From contig NZ_JALMEW010000002.1 in the NCBI RefSeq assembly GCF_023094245.1, positions 1 to 64,000 on the forward strand: a stretch of 64,000 nucleotides of DNA, read 5' to 3'. The stretch is from Halomonas getboli (lineage in GTDB: Bacteria > Pseudomonadota > Gammaproteobacteria > Pseudomonadales > Halomonadaceae). Below, piece after piece: positions 38,014 to 47,064 of this stretch (position 1 is the stretch's first letter; every line of letters begins with the position of its first letter). A model generated the notes under the pieces. The model was given only the letters and a program-made list of their open reading frames with translations, was not told where the DNA came from and did not search any database. A program made the position numbers and the translations under genes.

Positions 38014-38406
38014 TCAGCGTCGACCTGCCTCGCCGGCAACGCCCACCCCACCCGATGCCGAGCCGGAAACGCCCCCGCCGCCACTCCCACGACCGGCGGC
38101 CCCGGCCGCATCATCGAGAGCCTGACCGGCACGGTCGGTGGCGCCTTCCACGGTGCTCGCGGCCTGACCGCGGCGCTGCTCCAGCTGGCGTTCCGCCCGA
38201 TCCGTGGCGTCATGCACGGTGGCCGAGGCCTGGCCGATGCCGAGCTCAGTGCCGCTGTCGGCGCCGGCGCCCACGTGAACGTCCTGGCCCGCGGCGGACA
38301 GCTCGGCGGCACCGTTGGCCTGGGCGGTGGCATCGGCCAGCAGAGCGCCGGCGCTCAGAGTCGTGCAGGCCAGGGTCATGCCGATGGCGAGTGTCTTGAA
38401 CGTCAT
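38014..38406 (-). CDS. Small exported Ala/Gly-rich protein of unknown function
   Basis: I do not recognise a named family. The 130-aa product starts MTFKTLAIGMTLACTTLSAGALLA, a good signal peptide with possible cleavage near residue 24-29. The rest is rich in Ala, Gly, Asp, Gln and Glu; its middle part (about residues 60-100) repeats the pattern ATxxDATDRA/STVEGATDRA, suggesting an amphipathic helix. A strong AAGGAGG site lies 5 nt before the ATG at 38406, which is the main reason to call it. It is monocistronic between phhC and dadA and could be a periplasmic or envelope stress protein. Confidence 0.65.
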   Translation of the reverse strand: MTFKTLAIGMTLACTTLSAGALLADATAQANGAAELSAAGQDVHVGAGADSGTELGIGQASATVHDATDRAERQLEQRRGQAASTVEGATDRAGQALDDAAGAAGRGSGGGGVSGSASGGVGVAGEAGRR

Positions 38407-38746
38407 ATTGCCTCCTTGGCGAGACCGGCGTCGTGGCGGCACGGTGGCAGCGCGCCACGCCCGGTGAACATGTCGGCGGCAAGCCGTCGAGACCCGCCCC
38501 ACTCTGAGCGACAGCGAACGACATGCCACCCACGCCTGGATGCCTGTTATATCAGCAAGTTGAACAACCCGCGTGGCGATCGTCAGGCCCCGGATGCGCG
38601 CCCTGCCCCCGCGATCCGTCGCCACTCGCCGACACTCCAGCGCTGCTGCCGGTTTCACCCGTTAAAACAGCACATTAGCTCGTCGCCATACGAAGACGGC
38701 CCGCGCCATGGCGCGGGCCGTCCGGGGTTTCCGACCAGGGGCCGCC
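38407..38746. other. Gap between the small exported protein gene and dadA
   Basis: The 340-nt stretch contains the ribosome site of the small exported protein, a -10-like TATAAC at 38546-38551 on the minus strand without a clear -35 element, and the dadA terminator hairpin at its far end. No additional open frame with a credible start is visible. Confidence 0.55.
38695..38722 (-). terminator. Terminator hairpin of dadA
   Basis: A 28-bp perfect palindrome folds into a 12-bp stem with a CATG loop 25 nt past the dadA stop. It is followed on the minus strand by TTCGTATGG, so there is no strong T tract. Confidence 0.6.
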
Positions 38747-40006
38747 TCAGGCGGCGTAGCGGGATACGTCGAGCCCCTGCGGGTCGATGCGCGGGTCACG
38801 GGCCGTCATCAGGTCCGCCAGCAGCTGGGCGCTGCCGCAGCTCATGGTCCAGCCCAGGGTGCCGTGACCGGTGTTGAGCCACAGGTTGTCGTAGCGGGTG
38901 GCACCGATGATCGGCGTGGAATCCGGCGTCATCGGACGCAAGCCGCTCCAGAACTCGGCGCGATCGACATCGCCACCCTCGGGGAAGACGTCGCGCACCA
39001 CCATGTCGATGGTCGCCCGGCGCTTTTCCGGCAGGCTCAGGTCGTGCCCGGCCAGCTCGGCGGTGCCACCGACGCGGATGCGGTCATCGAAGCGCGATAT
39101 CGCCACCTTGTAGGTCTCGTCCATGACCGTGGACTGGGGCGCCCCGCCGTCGTCCACCACCGGCACGGTCAGGCTGTAGCCCTTGACCGGATAGATCGGC
39201 AGACGAATGTCCAGATCCTTGACCAGCATCGGCGAGTAGCTGCCCAGGCAGACCACGTAGGCATCGGCGGTCAATTCGCCGGCGCTGGTGATCACGCCCT
39301 CGATACCGGCATTGCCGCGGCGAATGCGCTGAATGTCGACGCCGAAGCGGAAGCTGACGCCCAGCTGCTCGCGGCAGTAGTCGGCCAGGCGATTGGTGAA
39401 CAGGTGACAGTCGCCGGTCTGGTCGTCCGGCAGGTGCAGACCGCCGACGAACTTGCCCGGCACCCGCGCCAGGGCCGGCTCGACCGCGGCGATCTCGTCG
39501 GCGCCGAGCAGCCGGTGGCGCACGCCGCACTGCTCGAGCACCTTCATGTCCTTGGCCACGGCCTCGACCTGGCTGTCATAGCGGAACAGCTGCAGCAGCC
39601 CGCGCTGGCGATCCTCGTAGCGGATGCCGGTGTCAGCGCGCAGGGCGTCAATGCAGGCGCGGCTGTGCTCGGCGATGCGCACCATGCGCTCCTTGTTCAC
39701 CGCGTAGCGCTCGGGATTGCAGTTGCCGAACATCTTCATCATGAAGCGGGCCATGGTCGGATCCATGCGCGGCTGGATCTTCAGCGGCGCATGCTCCTGG
39801 AACATCCACTTCACCGCCTTCTGCGGAATGCCCGGCGCGGCCCAGGGTGAGGAGAAGCCGAAGGACACCTGGCCGGCGTTGCCGTAGCTGGTCTCCATGG
39901 CCGGCGCCGGCTGGCGATCCACCACGGTGACCTCGAAGCCCTGTTGCGCCAGGTAGTAGGCGCTGGTGACGCCGACCACGCCACTGCCGAGAACCAATAC
40001 CTTCAT
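38747..40006 (-). CDS. dadA: D-amino acid dehydrogenase small subunit
   Basis: FAD enzyme on the inner face of the membrane that oxidises D-alanine and other D-amino acids to oxo acids, passing electrons to the respiratory chain. The 419-aa protein has the dinucleotide motif [15 protein letters not shown] at residues 4-18, and the C-terminal [32 protein letters not shown] region typical of DadA. The start at 40006 has GAGAGG upstream. No alanine racemase gene is adjacent, unlike the common dadAX pair. Confidence 0.93.
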   Translation of the reverse strand: MKVLVLGSGVVGVTSAYYLAQQGFEVTVVDRQPAPAMETSYGNAGQVSFGFSSPWAAPGIPQKAVKWMFQEHAPLKIQPRMDPTMARFMMKMFGNCNPERYAVNKERMVRIAEHSRACIDALRADTGIRYEDRQRGLLQLFRYDSQVEAVAKDMKVLEQCGVRHRLLGADEIAAVEPALARVPGKFVGGLHLPDDQTGDCHLFTNRLADYCREQLGVSFRFGVDIQRIRRGNAGIEGVITSAGELTADAYVVCLGSYSPMLVKDLDIRLPIYPVKGYSLTVPVVDDGGAPQSTVMDETYKVAISRFDDRIRVGGTAELAGHDLSLPEKRRATIDMVVRDVFPEGGDVDRAEFWSGLRPMTPDSTPIIGATRYDNLWLNTGHGTLGWTMSCGSAQLLADLMTARDPRIDPQGLDVSRYAA

Positions 40007-40097
40007 GCTTTCCTCTCCCCTGATCGTGTTGTTGGATCGCCGTGCCGCGTGCGGGAACGAGATCACCCGGGCCAGGCCCGGGCGATGCGATGACACG

Positions 40098-40226
40098 AGT
40101 ATAGGAGATGGATTTCAGTGGATTATTCTATTATGACGTCAAAAATACCACCATAAATTCAAATTAAAGACTGTTGTCGAATAAAAAACATGAAAAAAGA
40201 ACATAAAAAAGTAGATACCTCTGCAC
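40098..40226. other. AT-rich gap between dadA and the MATE gene
   Basis: The stretch from about 40126 to 40226 is strikingly AT-rich for this genome, with runs such as AAAAAACATGAAAAAAG. A minus-strand -10-like TATACT lies at 40098-40103 toward dadA. The MATE gene ends at 40227 on the minus strand, so the region is also its 3' flank. No hairpin or gene is evident. Confidence 0.55.
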
Positions 40227-41570
40227 CTATCCGACCGCCTGGCGCCGCGGGCTGGCGAGGGTACGCCGCAGCAGCGCCCAGGCCGCCAGCCCCGCCAGCA
40301 GATTGCCCAGCGCCGCCCCCAGTGCCAGACCCGGCAGGCCACCCAGCCAGGCGCCCAGCCCCAGGCATGGCAGGTAGAAGGCGAACAGTCGCGCGGCGGA
40401 CATCATCATCGCCCGCAACGGCCAGCCCAGCGCATTGCCGGCGGACACCACCAGCATGCACACGCCGAGCGCGGCATAGCTCGGCGGCAGGCAGCGCAGC
40501 AGCACCGCCAGGTCTGCGCCCACCTCGGCGGTGCCGGCCAGGGCCGTGGCCACCCAGGGCGCGGCCAGTGCCAGTGCCAGGCCCAGCGCCAGCTGCCAGA
40601 TCACGGCCACCTTCAGTGCCAGGCGCATCAGGCGATGCACCTGCGGCCAGTCGCCGGCGCCGTAGCAGCGCCCGAGCCAGGGCGGCAGCGACATGGTCAT
40701 CGCCAGCACCGCCATCAGCGACAGAGTCTCGAGGCGGCTGGCCAGGCCCCAGGCCGCCACCTGGGACTCGCCGAGCCGCGCCACTACCGAGATCGCCAGC
40801 ATGGCGGCCAGCGGCGGCATCAGCTGGCTGATCATGGCCGGCCCGGCGATGCCGAGGAAGGGGCGTAGCGACTGGCCGGCCTCCGCGTACAGGCCGCGGG
40901 TGGCCAGCCAGTCGCTGGCCGCCAGGCGCATGCCCATCACGGCGAGGCCGATCAGCATGGCCAGCGCCGTGGCCCAGGCCGCGCCGGGCAGCCCCAGGCC
41001 CGCCCAGTCGCCGATCCCGAAGATCAGCAGCGGATCGAGGGCCAGGTTGGCCAGGCTGGTGACGACCATCAGCGAGCCGGGCAGTCTCGTGTTGCCGTGG
41101 GCGCGGAACAGGCTGTAGCCGAAGTAGAGCAGCGCCCCGACCCAGGCGGAGAACAGCTGCGGCCCCCAGTAGGCACGAATCAGCGTCAACGACTCCGGTT
41201 CGGCGCCCAGCCGCCGGAAGATCGGCGCCTGGGCCAGCCACAGTCCCACTGCCAGCAGGGCGATGACCAGCGCTCCCACGATCAGCACCAGGCTGCCCAG
41301 ACGGCGGGCGCGGTCGGTCTCGCCGGCGCCGAGGGCGCGCGAGATCAGCGCGGCGATGGCGATGCCCATGCCGACCTGAACGCCGATGATCAGGAAGGAC
41401 AGCGGAAAGGTGAAGGACTGAGCGGCCAGCGGCGCGGTACCCAGCCGGGCGACGAAGGCGCTGTCGATCAGCTGGAAGCCCAGCAGGGACAGCACGCCGA
41501 TGGCCATGGGCCAGGTCTGACGCCACAGCGTCACACCCAGCGAGGAAGAAGGAGCGTCGTTACGCAACAC
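40227..41570 (-). CDS. MATE-family multidrug efflux transporter
   Basis: A 447-aa inner-membrane protein with about 12 hydrophobic segments arranged as two similar halves. The first half has FQLIDSAFVARLGTAPLAAQSF and VGMGIAIAALISRALGAG, the hallmark MATE segments; the second has GIAGPAMISQLMPPLAAM. Members export cationic drugs or metabolites with sodium or protons. The start is a GTG at 41570 with a GGAG site. The substrate cannot be predicted. Confidence 0.9.
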   Translation of the reverse strand: MLRNDAPSSSLGVTLWRQTWPMAIGVLSLLGFQLIDSAFVARLGTAPLAAQSFTFPLSFLIIGVQVGMGIAIAALISRALGAGETDRARRLGSLVLIVGALVIALLAVGLWLAQAPIFRRLGAEPESLTLIRAYWGPQLFSAWVGALLYFGYSLFRAHGNTRLPGSLMVVTSLANLALDPLLIFGIGDWAGLGLPGAAWATALAMLIGLAVMGMRLAASDWLATRGLYAEAGQSLRPFLGIAGPAMISQLMPPLAAMLAISVVARLGESQVAAWGLASRLETLSLMAVLAMTMSLPPWLGRCYGAGDWPQVHRLMRLALKVAVIWQLALGLALALAAPWVATALAGTAEVGADLAVLLRCLPPSYAALGVCMLVVSAGNALGWPLRAMMMSAARLFAFYLPCLGLGAWLGGLPGLALGAALGNLLAGLAAWALLRRTLASPRRQAVG

Positions 41571-41627
41571 AGGGACTCCGCGGCGATTCTCGGGGGCGGC
41601 CCATTCTACGCGAAGTCGCGCCGCGAC

Positions 41628-43493
41628 TCAGGGGGCATGCGCGAGCTGGGCGAACAGCAGCCGCTGCGCGTCCGCGGCCGGCAGCGGCGGATGGAAATAG
41701 TAGCCCTGCACCAGATCGCAGCGCATCTCGCGCACCAGCGCCAGCTGCTCGACGGTCTCGACGCCCTCGGCCACGACCTCCAGCCCCAGGCGATGGCCGA
41801 TGAACACCGCGGCTTCCATGATGGCGCGATCCTCCGGCTGCTGAGGCGCATCGCGGATGAAGCTACGGTCGATCTTGAGCGCGGTGACCGGAAAGTGCTT
41901 CAGATAGCTGAGCGACGAATAGCCGGTGCCGAAGTCGTCGATGGCGATGCGCACCCCGCGATGGTAGAGGCGGCGCAGCCGCGCCAGCACGCCCTCTTCG
42001 GCCTCGATCAGCACGTTCTCGGTCAGTTCGATGCCGATATCCTGGGGCCGCAGGCCATGCCGCGCCACGCAGGACTCCAGGCGTTCCAGCGTCTCGGGCG
42101 CGCGCACCTGACGCCCCGACAGGTTGATATCGATGCGCAAGGCCTCGACGCCAGCCGCACGCCAGGCGGCCTGCTGCCGACAGGCTTCCTCCATCACCCA
42201 GTCGCCGAGCCGCTCGATCAGCCCCGAGCGCTCGGCCAGCGGGATGAACTCGGCGGGCGAGACCGCCTCGCCATCGGTCGGCTGCCAGCGCAGCAGCGCC
42301 TCGAGGTTCTCGATCCGCCCGCTCACCGCCGACACCTGCGGCTGGTAGTGGAGACTGAGTTCATGCTTGGCGATGGCGTGCTCCAGGCGCTCGGCGAGCC
42401 GATGCTGGCGCACCAGCTCGTCATGGAAGTGCTGCTGGAAGCCCTGCAGGGTGCCCTGCCCGTCCAGCTTGGCCCGGTTCTTGGCCACGTCGGCGTTGCG
42501 GATCAGCTCCCAGGCCACCATGCCGTGCTCAGGAAACGCGCTGAGCCCGAGGCTGGCGGTCAGAGGACGTTCGATGCCGTCCACCACGAAGGGGCGATCG
42601 AAGGCGCCGCGGACCCGCTCGACCACCGATTGCCGCGCCTCGGCCTCGCTTACGCCGGGAAAGGCCATCACGAACTCGTCACTGGACACCCGTGACATCA
42701 GGTCGCCGGCCCGCTGACGATGACGCAGCCGGCGGGTCAGCTCGATCAGGATCTGGTCGCCCTGGGCATAGCCCAGGGCATCATTGATCTCGACGAAGCG
42801 GTCGATGTCGAGATAGAGCACGGTCAGCGGCTCATCGCGACGCCGGCAGCGCTCGAGCAGCTCGTCCAGGTCGGCTTCGAACGACTGGCGATTGGGCAGA
42901 TGCGTCAGCTGATCGAAGTGGGTGGCGAAAGCCAGATCACGATGGGCCCGCTTCTGGTCGGACAGATCGACGTCGACGCAGAACATCAGCGGATTGTCGG
43001 TGTGCTCGCCGAGCATCACATGGTGAGAGAACACCGGCACCGGCTCTCCGCTGCGGTGGCGAAGCTCGAGCTCGTCGGCGGGAATCTCGCGGCCCTGCTC
43101 GACCCAGGCCCGGTGGGCCTCGATCACCGGCTGTCGCATGGGGCCGGGAATGATCAGATCCTCCAGCAGGCGCCCCATGGCCTCCTCGGCCGAATAGCCG
43201 TACAGCCGCACGCTGGCCTCGTTCCAGTAGATGACCCGGCGCTGACGGTCATAGCCCTGCACCGCCACCCGGGGCAGGCTCTCCAGCAGGGCACGAAATC
43301 GCTGCTCGCTCTCCTGATAGCGACGTTGAACGAGCGCGATATCGACCGGCGCCTCCTCAGAATCACGCGCGACCGACCCTCCACGCCACCTCAACAGCCA
43401 GCGCAGGAACCGACGCCTGCGGTCACTCAAGTGCACCTCCACGCGTCCCGATGAGGCGGCCTCCCCGCATGGCGACCGCTCCCGCTTTGACAT
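41628..43493 (-). CDS. PAS-GGDEF-EAL protein, probable cyclic di-GMP phosphodiesterase
   Basis: A 621-aa protein with a basic, non-membrane N-terminus, a PAS domain (about residues 65-185), a GGDEF domain and a C-terminal EAL domain. The cyclase signature is degenerate, SSDEF at 270-274, so synthesis is unlikely. The EAL domain keeps LEALLRW, ELTEN, DDFGTGYSSLSYLK and AEGVET, the metal and catalytic segments of active phosphodiesterases. It probably lowers cyclic di-GMP in response to the PAS signal, opposing the cyclase encoded at 30640-31557. Confidence 0.9.
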   Translation of the reverse strand: MSKRERSPCGEAASSGRVEVHLSDRRRRFLRWLLRWRGGSVARDSEEAPVDIALVQRRYQESEQRFRALLESLPRVAVQGYDRQRRVIYWNEASVRLYGYSAEEAMGRLLEDLIIPGPMRQPVIEAHRAWVEQGREIPADELELRHRSGEPVPVFSHHVMLGEHTDNPLMFCVDVDLSDQKRAHRDLAFATHFDQLTHLPNRQSFEADLDELLERCRRRDEPLTVLYLDIDRFVEINDALGYAQGDQILIELTRRLRHRQRAGDLMSRVSSDEFVMAFPGVSEAEARQSVVERVRGAFDRPFVVDGIERPLTASLGLSAFPEHGMVAWELIRNADVAKNRAKLDGQGTLQGFQQHFHDELVRQHRLAERLEHAIAKHELSLHYQPQVSAVSGRIENLEALLRWQPTDGEAVSPAEFIPLAERSGLIERLGDWVMEEACRQQAAWRAAGVEALRIDINLSGRQVRAPETLERLESCVARHGLRPQDIGIELTENVLIEAEEGVLARLRRLYHRGVRIAIDDFGTGYSSLSYLKHFPVTALKIDRSFIRDAPQQPEDRAIMEAAVFIGHRLGLEVVAEGVETVEQLALVREMRCDLVQGYYFHPPLPAADAQRLLFAQLAHAP

Positions 43494-43586
43494 TCTGAAA
43501 CATTCCGACTCATTTGCTTACTGTTGACGATTTTTCTCGTCAATGAAAGCCCCACCCACTCAGATGTTCAATCAGGAGAAAGTCCC

Positions 43587-44387
43587 ATGAAACTCGATAC
43601 CCTCAAATATGGTTTCGATCCCACCACCATGCCAGCGGATCCCATCGCCGATTACTGGCTGCCCGGCGTGCAGGAAGACCTGGCCCGCCAGGACTGGGCC
43701 TTGACCGAGCTGCACTCGCGACTCGATCTGGCGGCCTGGCAGGACTTCACCGCCGACCTGCCGCGGGACCCCTACGTCAACCGGCGCTGGAAGCGCATGT
43801 CTTGGCTGGCCCTCGACGACGCCGGCCAGGTACAGGACCTGGGCCACTGCCCCATGGCCCAGGGCGGCGCCTTCAACGACGCCGACAGCATGGCCGACCG
43901 GCTTCGCTACTACGATGCCCTGACGCCCGAGTTCCTGGCGCGCGCCGACGTCAAGGCCTTCGTGCGCGCCTGGGCCCGGCTGTGGGACATCCAGCCCGAC
44001 GAGCCTATCCTGATGCAGATCACCGGAGTGCGAGGTGAAGGCCACATCGATCCGCTCCAGGGCCAGGGCATTCACGCCGACGGCTGCCAGGCGCTGAGCA
44101 TCCTGGTGCTGAGCCGGGACAACGTGCTGGGCGCCGACAGCCACCTCTATGCCGACAAGGCCGGCACCCGCGAGCTGGTGACGGCCACCCTGAGGCCCGG
44201 CGAGATCCTGCACCTGCGCGACGACCGGCTGTTCCACGGCGTCGATACGCTCGGCCAGCGCGACCCGGCCCAGCCGTTCGAGCGCTTCATCATCATCATC
44301 AACACACGCTTCGTGGACGCCTTCCAGAACCGCATCCTGAGGCGCCACTTCCCGCAGGCGAAGCTATGGGAAATGGGGGAAGCGTGA
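43587..44387 (+). CDS. 2-oxoglutarate/Fe(II) dioxygenase family protein (2OG-Fe_Oxy_2-like)
   Basis: A 266-aa soluble protein resembling the PF10014 group that includes isoleucine 4-hydroxylase and related free amino acid hydroxylases. The iron facial triad is visible as His163 and Asp165 (GIHADGCQ) and His217 (LFHGVD). Arg255 or Arg244 in the FERFIIIINTRF region may bind 2-oxoglutarate. The ATG at 43587 has AGGAG; the frame start at 43524 is unlikely. It stands alone and ends in a strong terminator. The substrate, probably an amino acid, is unknown. Confidence 0.78.
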   Translation: MKLDTLKYGFDPTTMPADPIADYWLPGVQEDLARQDWALTELHSRLDLAAWQDFTADLPRDPYVNRRWKRMSWLALDDAGQVQDLGHCPMAQGGAFNDADSMADRLRYYDALTPEFLARADVKAFVRAWARLWDIQPDEPILMQITGVRGEGHIDPLQGQGIHADGCQALSILVLSRDNVLGADSHLYADKAGTRELVTATLRPGEILHLRDDRLFHGVDTLGQRDPAQPFERFIIIINTRFVDAFQNRILRRHFPQAKLWEMGEA

Positions 44388-44394
44388 ATTAGAG

Positions 44395-44462
44395 AGGAGT
44401 CAGCAGGAAGGAGTGGGGAGCCAGGAGGGCACCATGGATGACGCGGCTCTTGGCTCCCCGCC
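44395..44462. repeat. Heptad-like purine run with inverted partner after the dioxygenase gene
   Basis: AGGAGTC, AGCAGGA, AGGAGTG, GGGAGCC, AGGAGGG follow each other in a 7-nt register from about 44396. GGGGAGCCAGGAG is repeated in inverted form as CTCTTGGCTCCCC near 44451-44463 with one mismatch. The element resembles the islands in the urease operon and precedes a true terminator. Confidence 0.55.
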
Positions 44463-44473
44463 CGCCCGAAACG

Positions 44474-44504
44474 CAGCGCCCCCGGCCACTGGCCGGGGGC
44501 GCTG
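44474..44504 (+). terminator. Strong terminator, probably bidirectional
   Basis: A perfect 14-bp GC-rich stem (44474-44487 with 44491-44504) with a 3-nt loop is followed on the plus strand by TTTCCTTATG. It ends the dioxygenase gene and, read from the other side, lies 28 nt after the yceI stop, where GTTTC follows. Confidence 0.8.
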
Positions 44505-44531
44505 TTTCCTTATGTGACCAGAGAGCAGGCG

Positions 44532-45116
44532 TTACTGGCGAAGGCCTTCGAAGGTCACGTAGAGCTCGAGCTCGCGCATCGGCTCGGGGAACTGCGACAT
44601 GTCGATGCCGTAGTCGGCCAGCGTCAGTGTGGTGGTCCCCTCGAAGCCGGCGCGGTAGCCGCCCCAGGGGTCATCGCCCTCGCCCAGCAGGGTCACCGGC
44701 ATCTCGATGGTCCGAGTCTCGCCGTGCAGGGTCAGCTCGCCGGTCAACACGCCCTCGCCCTCCCCGGTGGGCTCGAAGCCCGTAGAGGCGAAGCTCGCGG
44801 TCGGATACTCGGCCGCGTCGAGGAAGTCGTCGCTCAGGATATGCTTGTCACGCTCGGCGTGGTTGGAGGTCAGGCTGTCGACCTGCACCTCCACGTGGGC
44901 CGTGGACGCCGCCGGGTTCTCGGGATCGTAGCTGAACCCGCCGTCGAAGTCCTCGAAGCTGCCCAGGATGTAGGAGAAGCCCAGATGGCTGATCTTGAAC
45001 TGGATGAAGGCGTGCTGGCCTTCGGTATCGATGGCGTAGTCGGCGGCCTGGGCCTGGGCCAGCGGCACCAGGGACGCGGCGGCCAGGGCGGCGGTCAGTG
45101 CGGTCTTCTTGTACAT
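44532..45116 (-). CDS. yceI: YceI-family periplasmic protein
   Basis: A 194-aa exported lipocalin-like protein. The signal peptide ends near residue 24 (AQAQAADYA). The mature part shows YceI features: AFIQFKISHLGFSYILGSFEDFDG, then HILSDDFLDAAEYPTASF and GELTLHGETRTIEMPVTLLG. Family members bind isoprenoid lipids such as polyisoprenoid quinones or alcohols. It starts 2 nt after the cytochrome b561 stop with AAGGAG, reproducing the E. coli yceJ-yceI pair, so a role linked to quinone or respiratory function is reasonable. Confidence 0.93.
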   Translation of the reverse strand: MYKKTALTAALAAASLVPLAQAQAADYAIDTEGQHAFIQFKISHLGFSYILGSFEDFDGGFSYDPENPAASTAHVEVQVDSLTSNHAERDKHILSDDFLDAAEYPTASFASTGFEPTGEGEGVLTGELTLHGETRTIEMPVTLLGEGDDPWGGYRAGFEGTTTLTLADYGIDMSQFPEPMRELELYVTFEGLRQ

Positions 45117-45118
45117 CG

Positions 45119-45718
45119 CTAACTCCTTGCGTGACTCAGAGGGTCGGATTCCGGCCCGCCACGGCGGCGAGCCCGGGTGTAACGGGGCGAGAGCATGCGC
45201 ACCAGGGTGTCGTGACGATCCACCCAGTGATGCTTGAGCGCGGCCAGGCCGTGGCCGCCGGCCAGCACCATCAGCGCCAGCGCCGCATACCAGTGAACGC
45301 TGCCGGCGACGCTGGCCTGGTTGGGCAGCCCGCTGACCAGCGCCGGCACCTCGAACAGGCCGAAGACGTCGATGCCGGCGCCCTCGGCGGTGGAGATCAG
45401 ATAGCCGCTGACCAGCACCAGCAGCATCAGCGCGTAGAGCCCAACGTGGCCGAGGTGAGCGGCCAGGCGCTCGAGGCGCGAACCGGGCAGCGCCGGGGTC
45501 GGCTGCAGCGCGCGCCACACCAGGCGCCCCAGGGTCACGGCGAAGACCAGCACGCCGACCGAACGATGCCACCAGGGCGCCAGATGATACCAGTCGTCGT
45601 AATAGCCGAGGCCGGTCATCCACCAGCCCAGCACGAAGAGCCCGACGAAGGCCAGCGCACTCAGCCAGTGCAGCAGGATGCTGGTCAGTCCCCAGCCTGA
45701 AGAGGTGTTATGCCACAT
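45119..45718 (-). CDS. yceJ: Cytochrome b561-family protein
   Basis: A 199-aa di-haem inner-membrane protein with four transmembrane helices. Candidate haem ligands are the His residues in LLHWLSA, WWHRSVG, LGHVGLYALM and GSVHWYAAL. It probably passes electrons between quinol and periplasmic or membrane acceptors. It is tightly coupled to the yceI gene downstream. The ATG at 45718 has GGGAG upstream. Confidence 0.9.
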   Translation of the reverse strand: MWHNTSSGWGLTSILLHWLSALAFVGLFVLGWWMTGLGYYDDWYHLAPWWHRSVGVLVFAVTLGRLVWRALQPTPALPGSRLERLAAHLGHVGLYALMLLVLVSGYLISTAEGAGIDVFGLFEVPALVSGLPNQASVAGSVHWYAALALMVLAGGHGLAALKHHWVDRHDTLVRMLSPRYTRARRRGGPESDPLSHARS

Positions 45719-45810
45719 GAGCGCTCCCGAACACGGTTCACAGGCGCCAGACTACCCGAGCGCGACGGGGGAATCCGCTGAAAAAAGATGAATGCTTCGT
45801 TCGGAAATTC

Positions 45811-45838
45811 CGCATGCCGCCCGTTTGGACGGCATGCG
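45811..45838 (-). terminator. Terminator of metZ
   Basis: A 9-bp stem (45811-45819 with 45830-45838), slightly extendable inward, lies 18 nt past the metZ stop. On the minus strand the sequence GAATTTCCGAACG follows, with a short T run. Confidence 0.62.
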
Positions 45839-45855
45839 AACGCCTTGGCGTCGGC

Positions 45856-47052
45856 CTAGACGAGGGCGTCGAGGCCGCGGGCCAGGTCGGCCTGGATGTC
45901 GGCGATGTCCTCGAGACCGACCGCAATGCGGATCAGGCCCTCGCGGATGCCGGCGGCGGCCTTCTGGTCGTCGGAGAGACGGCCGTGGGTGGTGGTGCCG
46001 GGATGGGTGATGGTGGTCTTGACGTCGCCCAGGTTGCCGGTAATCGACAGCATCCGGGTGGCGTCGATCACCGACCAGGCACCTTCGCGGCCGCCCTTGA
46101 CCTCGACGCCCAGCACAGCGCCGAATGCCTTCTGCTGACGCGCGGCCAGCTCACGCTGCGGGTGGCTGGCCAGCCCGCTGTAGTGAACGCGCTCCACCGC
46201 CGGATGCGCCTCGAGCCACTCGGCCAGCTGCAGCGCGTTGGCGCAGTGGGCCTTCATCCGCAGCCCCAGGGTCTCCAGGCCCTTGGTGAAGATCCAGGCG
46301 TTGAACGGGCTCATGCAAGGCCCGCAGGTGCGCACCACGCCGAAGACCTCTTCCAGCAGCTTGTCGGGGCCGACCACCGCGCCGCCGATGGCGCGGCCCT
46401 GGCCGTCCAGATACTTGGTGGCGGAGTGGATCACCAGATCCGCCCCCAGCGCGATGGGCGTCTGCAGCGCCGGCGTCAGGAAGCAGTTGTCGATCGCCAG
46501 CCAGGCGCCGTGGCGATGGGCGATCTCGGCCAGCGCCGGGATGTCGCCCACCTCGGACAGCGGATTGGACGGCGTCTCGGCGAACAGCAGCTTGGTCGCC
46601 GGCGTGATCGCCGCCTCCCAGGCCGCCAGGTCGGAAAGCTCGACGTAGCGGGTGGTGATGCCGAACTTGCCCAGGTACTTGTCGAACAGGCTGACCGTGG
46701 AGCCGAACAGCGAGCGTGAGGCGACGATCTCGTCGCCGGCCTGCAGCAGCGCCAGCGCCGTGGAGAGGATCGCCGACATGCCGGAGCTGGTCGCCACGCA
46801 GCGCTCGCCGCCCTCCAGGGCGGCGAGGCGGCGCTCGAAGGTCTGCACCGAGGGATTGGTGAAGCGCGAGTAGACGTTGCCCGGCTCCTGGCCGCCGAAC
46901 TTGCGCGCCGCCTCGGCGGCGCTGCCGTAGACGAAGCTCGAGGTCGGAAAGATCGGCTCGCCGTGCTCCTGTTCGGCGGTGCGATGGTGCCCGGTACGGA
47001 TCGCCAGGGTATCGAGCCCCCAGCATTCCTCCGGATTGATATCGTCGTGCAT
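45856..47052 (-). CDS. metZ: O-succinylhomoserine sulfhydrylase
   Basis: Pyridoxal phosphate enzyme making homocysteine directly from O-succinylhomoserine and sulfide, the pseudomonad-type route to methionine. The 398-aa protein has the cofactor-binding SATKYLDGQGRAIGG near residue 208, and SSGMSAILSTALALLQAGD near residue 90. The start has GGGAGG 5 nt upstream. It follows purF by 12 nt, the order seen in Pseudomonas, and ends the long biosynthetic cluster. Confidence 0.93.
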   Translation of the reverse strand: MHDDINPEECWGLDTLAIRTGHHRTAEQEHGEPIFPTSSFVYGSAAEAARKFGGQEPGNVYSRFTNPSVQTFERRLAALEGGERCVATSSGMSAILSTALALLQAGDEIVASRSLFGSTVSLFDKYLGKFGITTRYVELSDLAAWEAAITPATKLLFAETPSNPLSEVGDIPALAEIAHRHGAWLAIDNCFLTPALQTPIALGADLVIHSATKYLDGQGRAIGGAVVGPDKLLEEVFGVVRTCGPCMSPFNAWIFTKGLETLGLRMKAHCANALQLAEWLEAHPAVERVHYSGLASHPQRELAARQQKAFGAVLGVEVKGGREGAWSVIDATRMLSITGNLGDVKTTITHPGTTTHGRLSDDQKAAAGIREGLIRIAVGLEDIADIQADLARGLDALV

Positions 47053-47064
47053 GGCGCCTCCCTG

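Noticed and set aside
40126-40226. Mobile-element scar or foreign insert in the AT-rich gap before the MATE gene's end
   Set aside because: No terminal inverted repeats, target duplication or transposase remnant is visible; AT-rich promoter or 3' flank is a simpler explanation.
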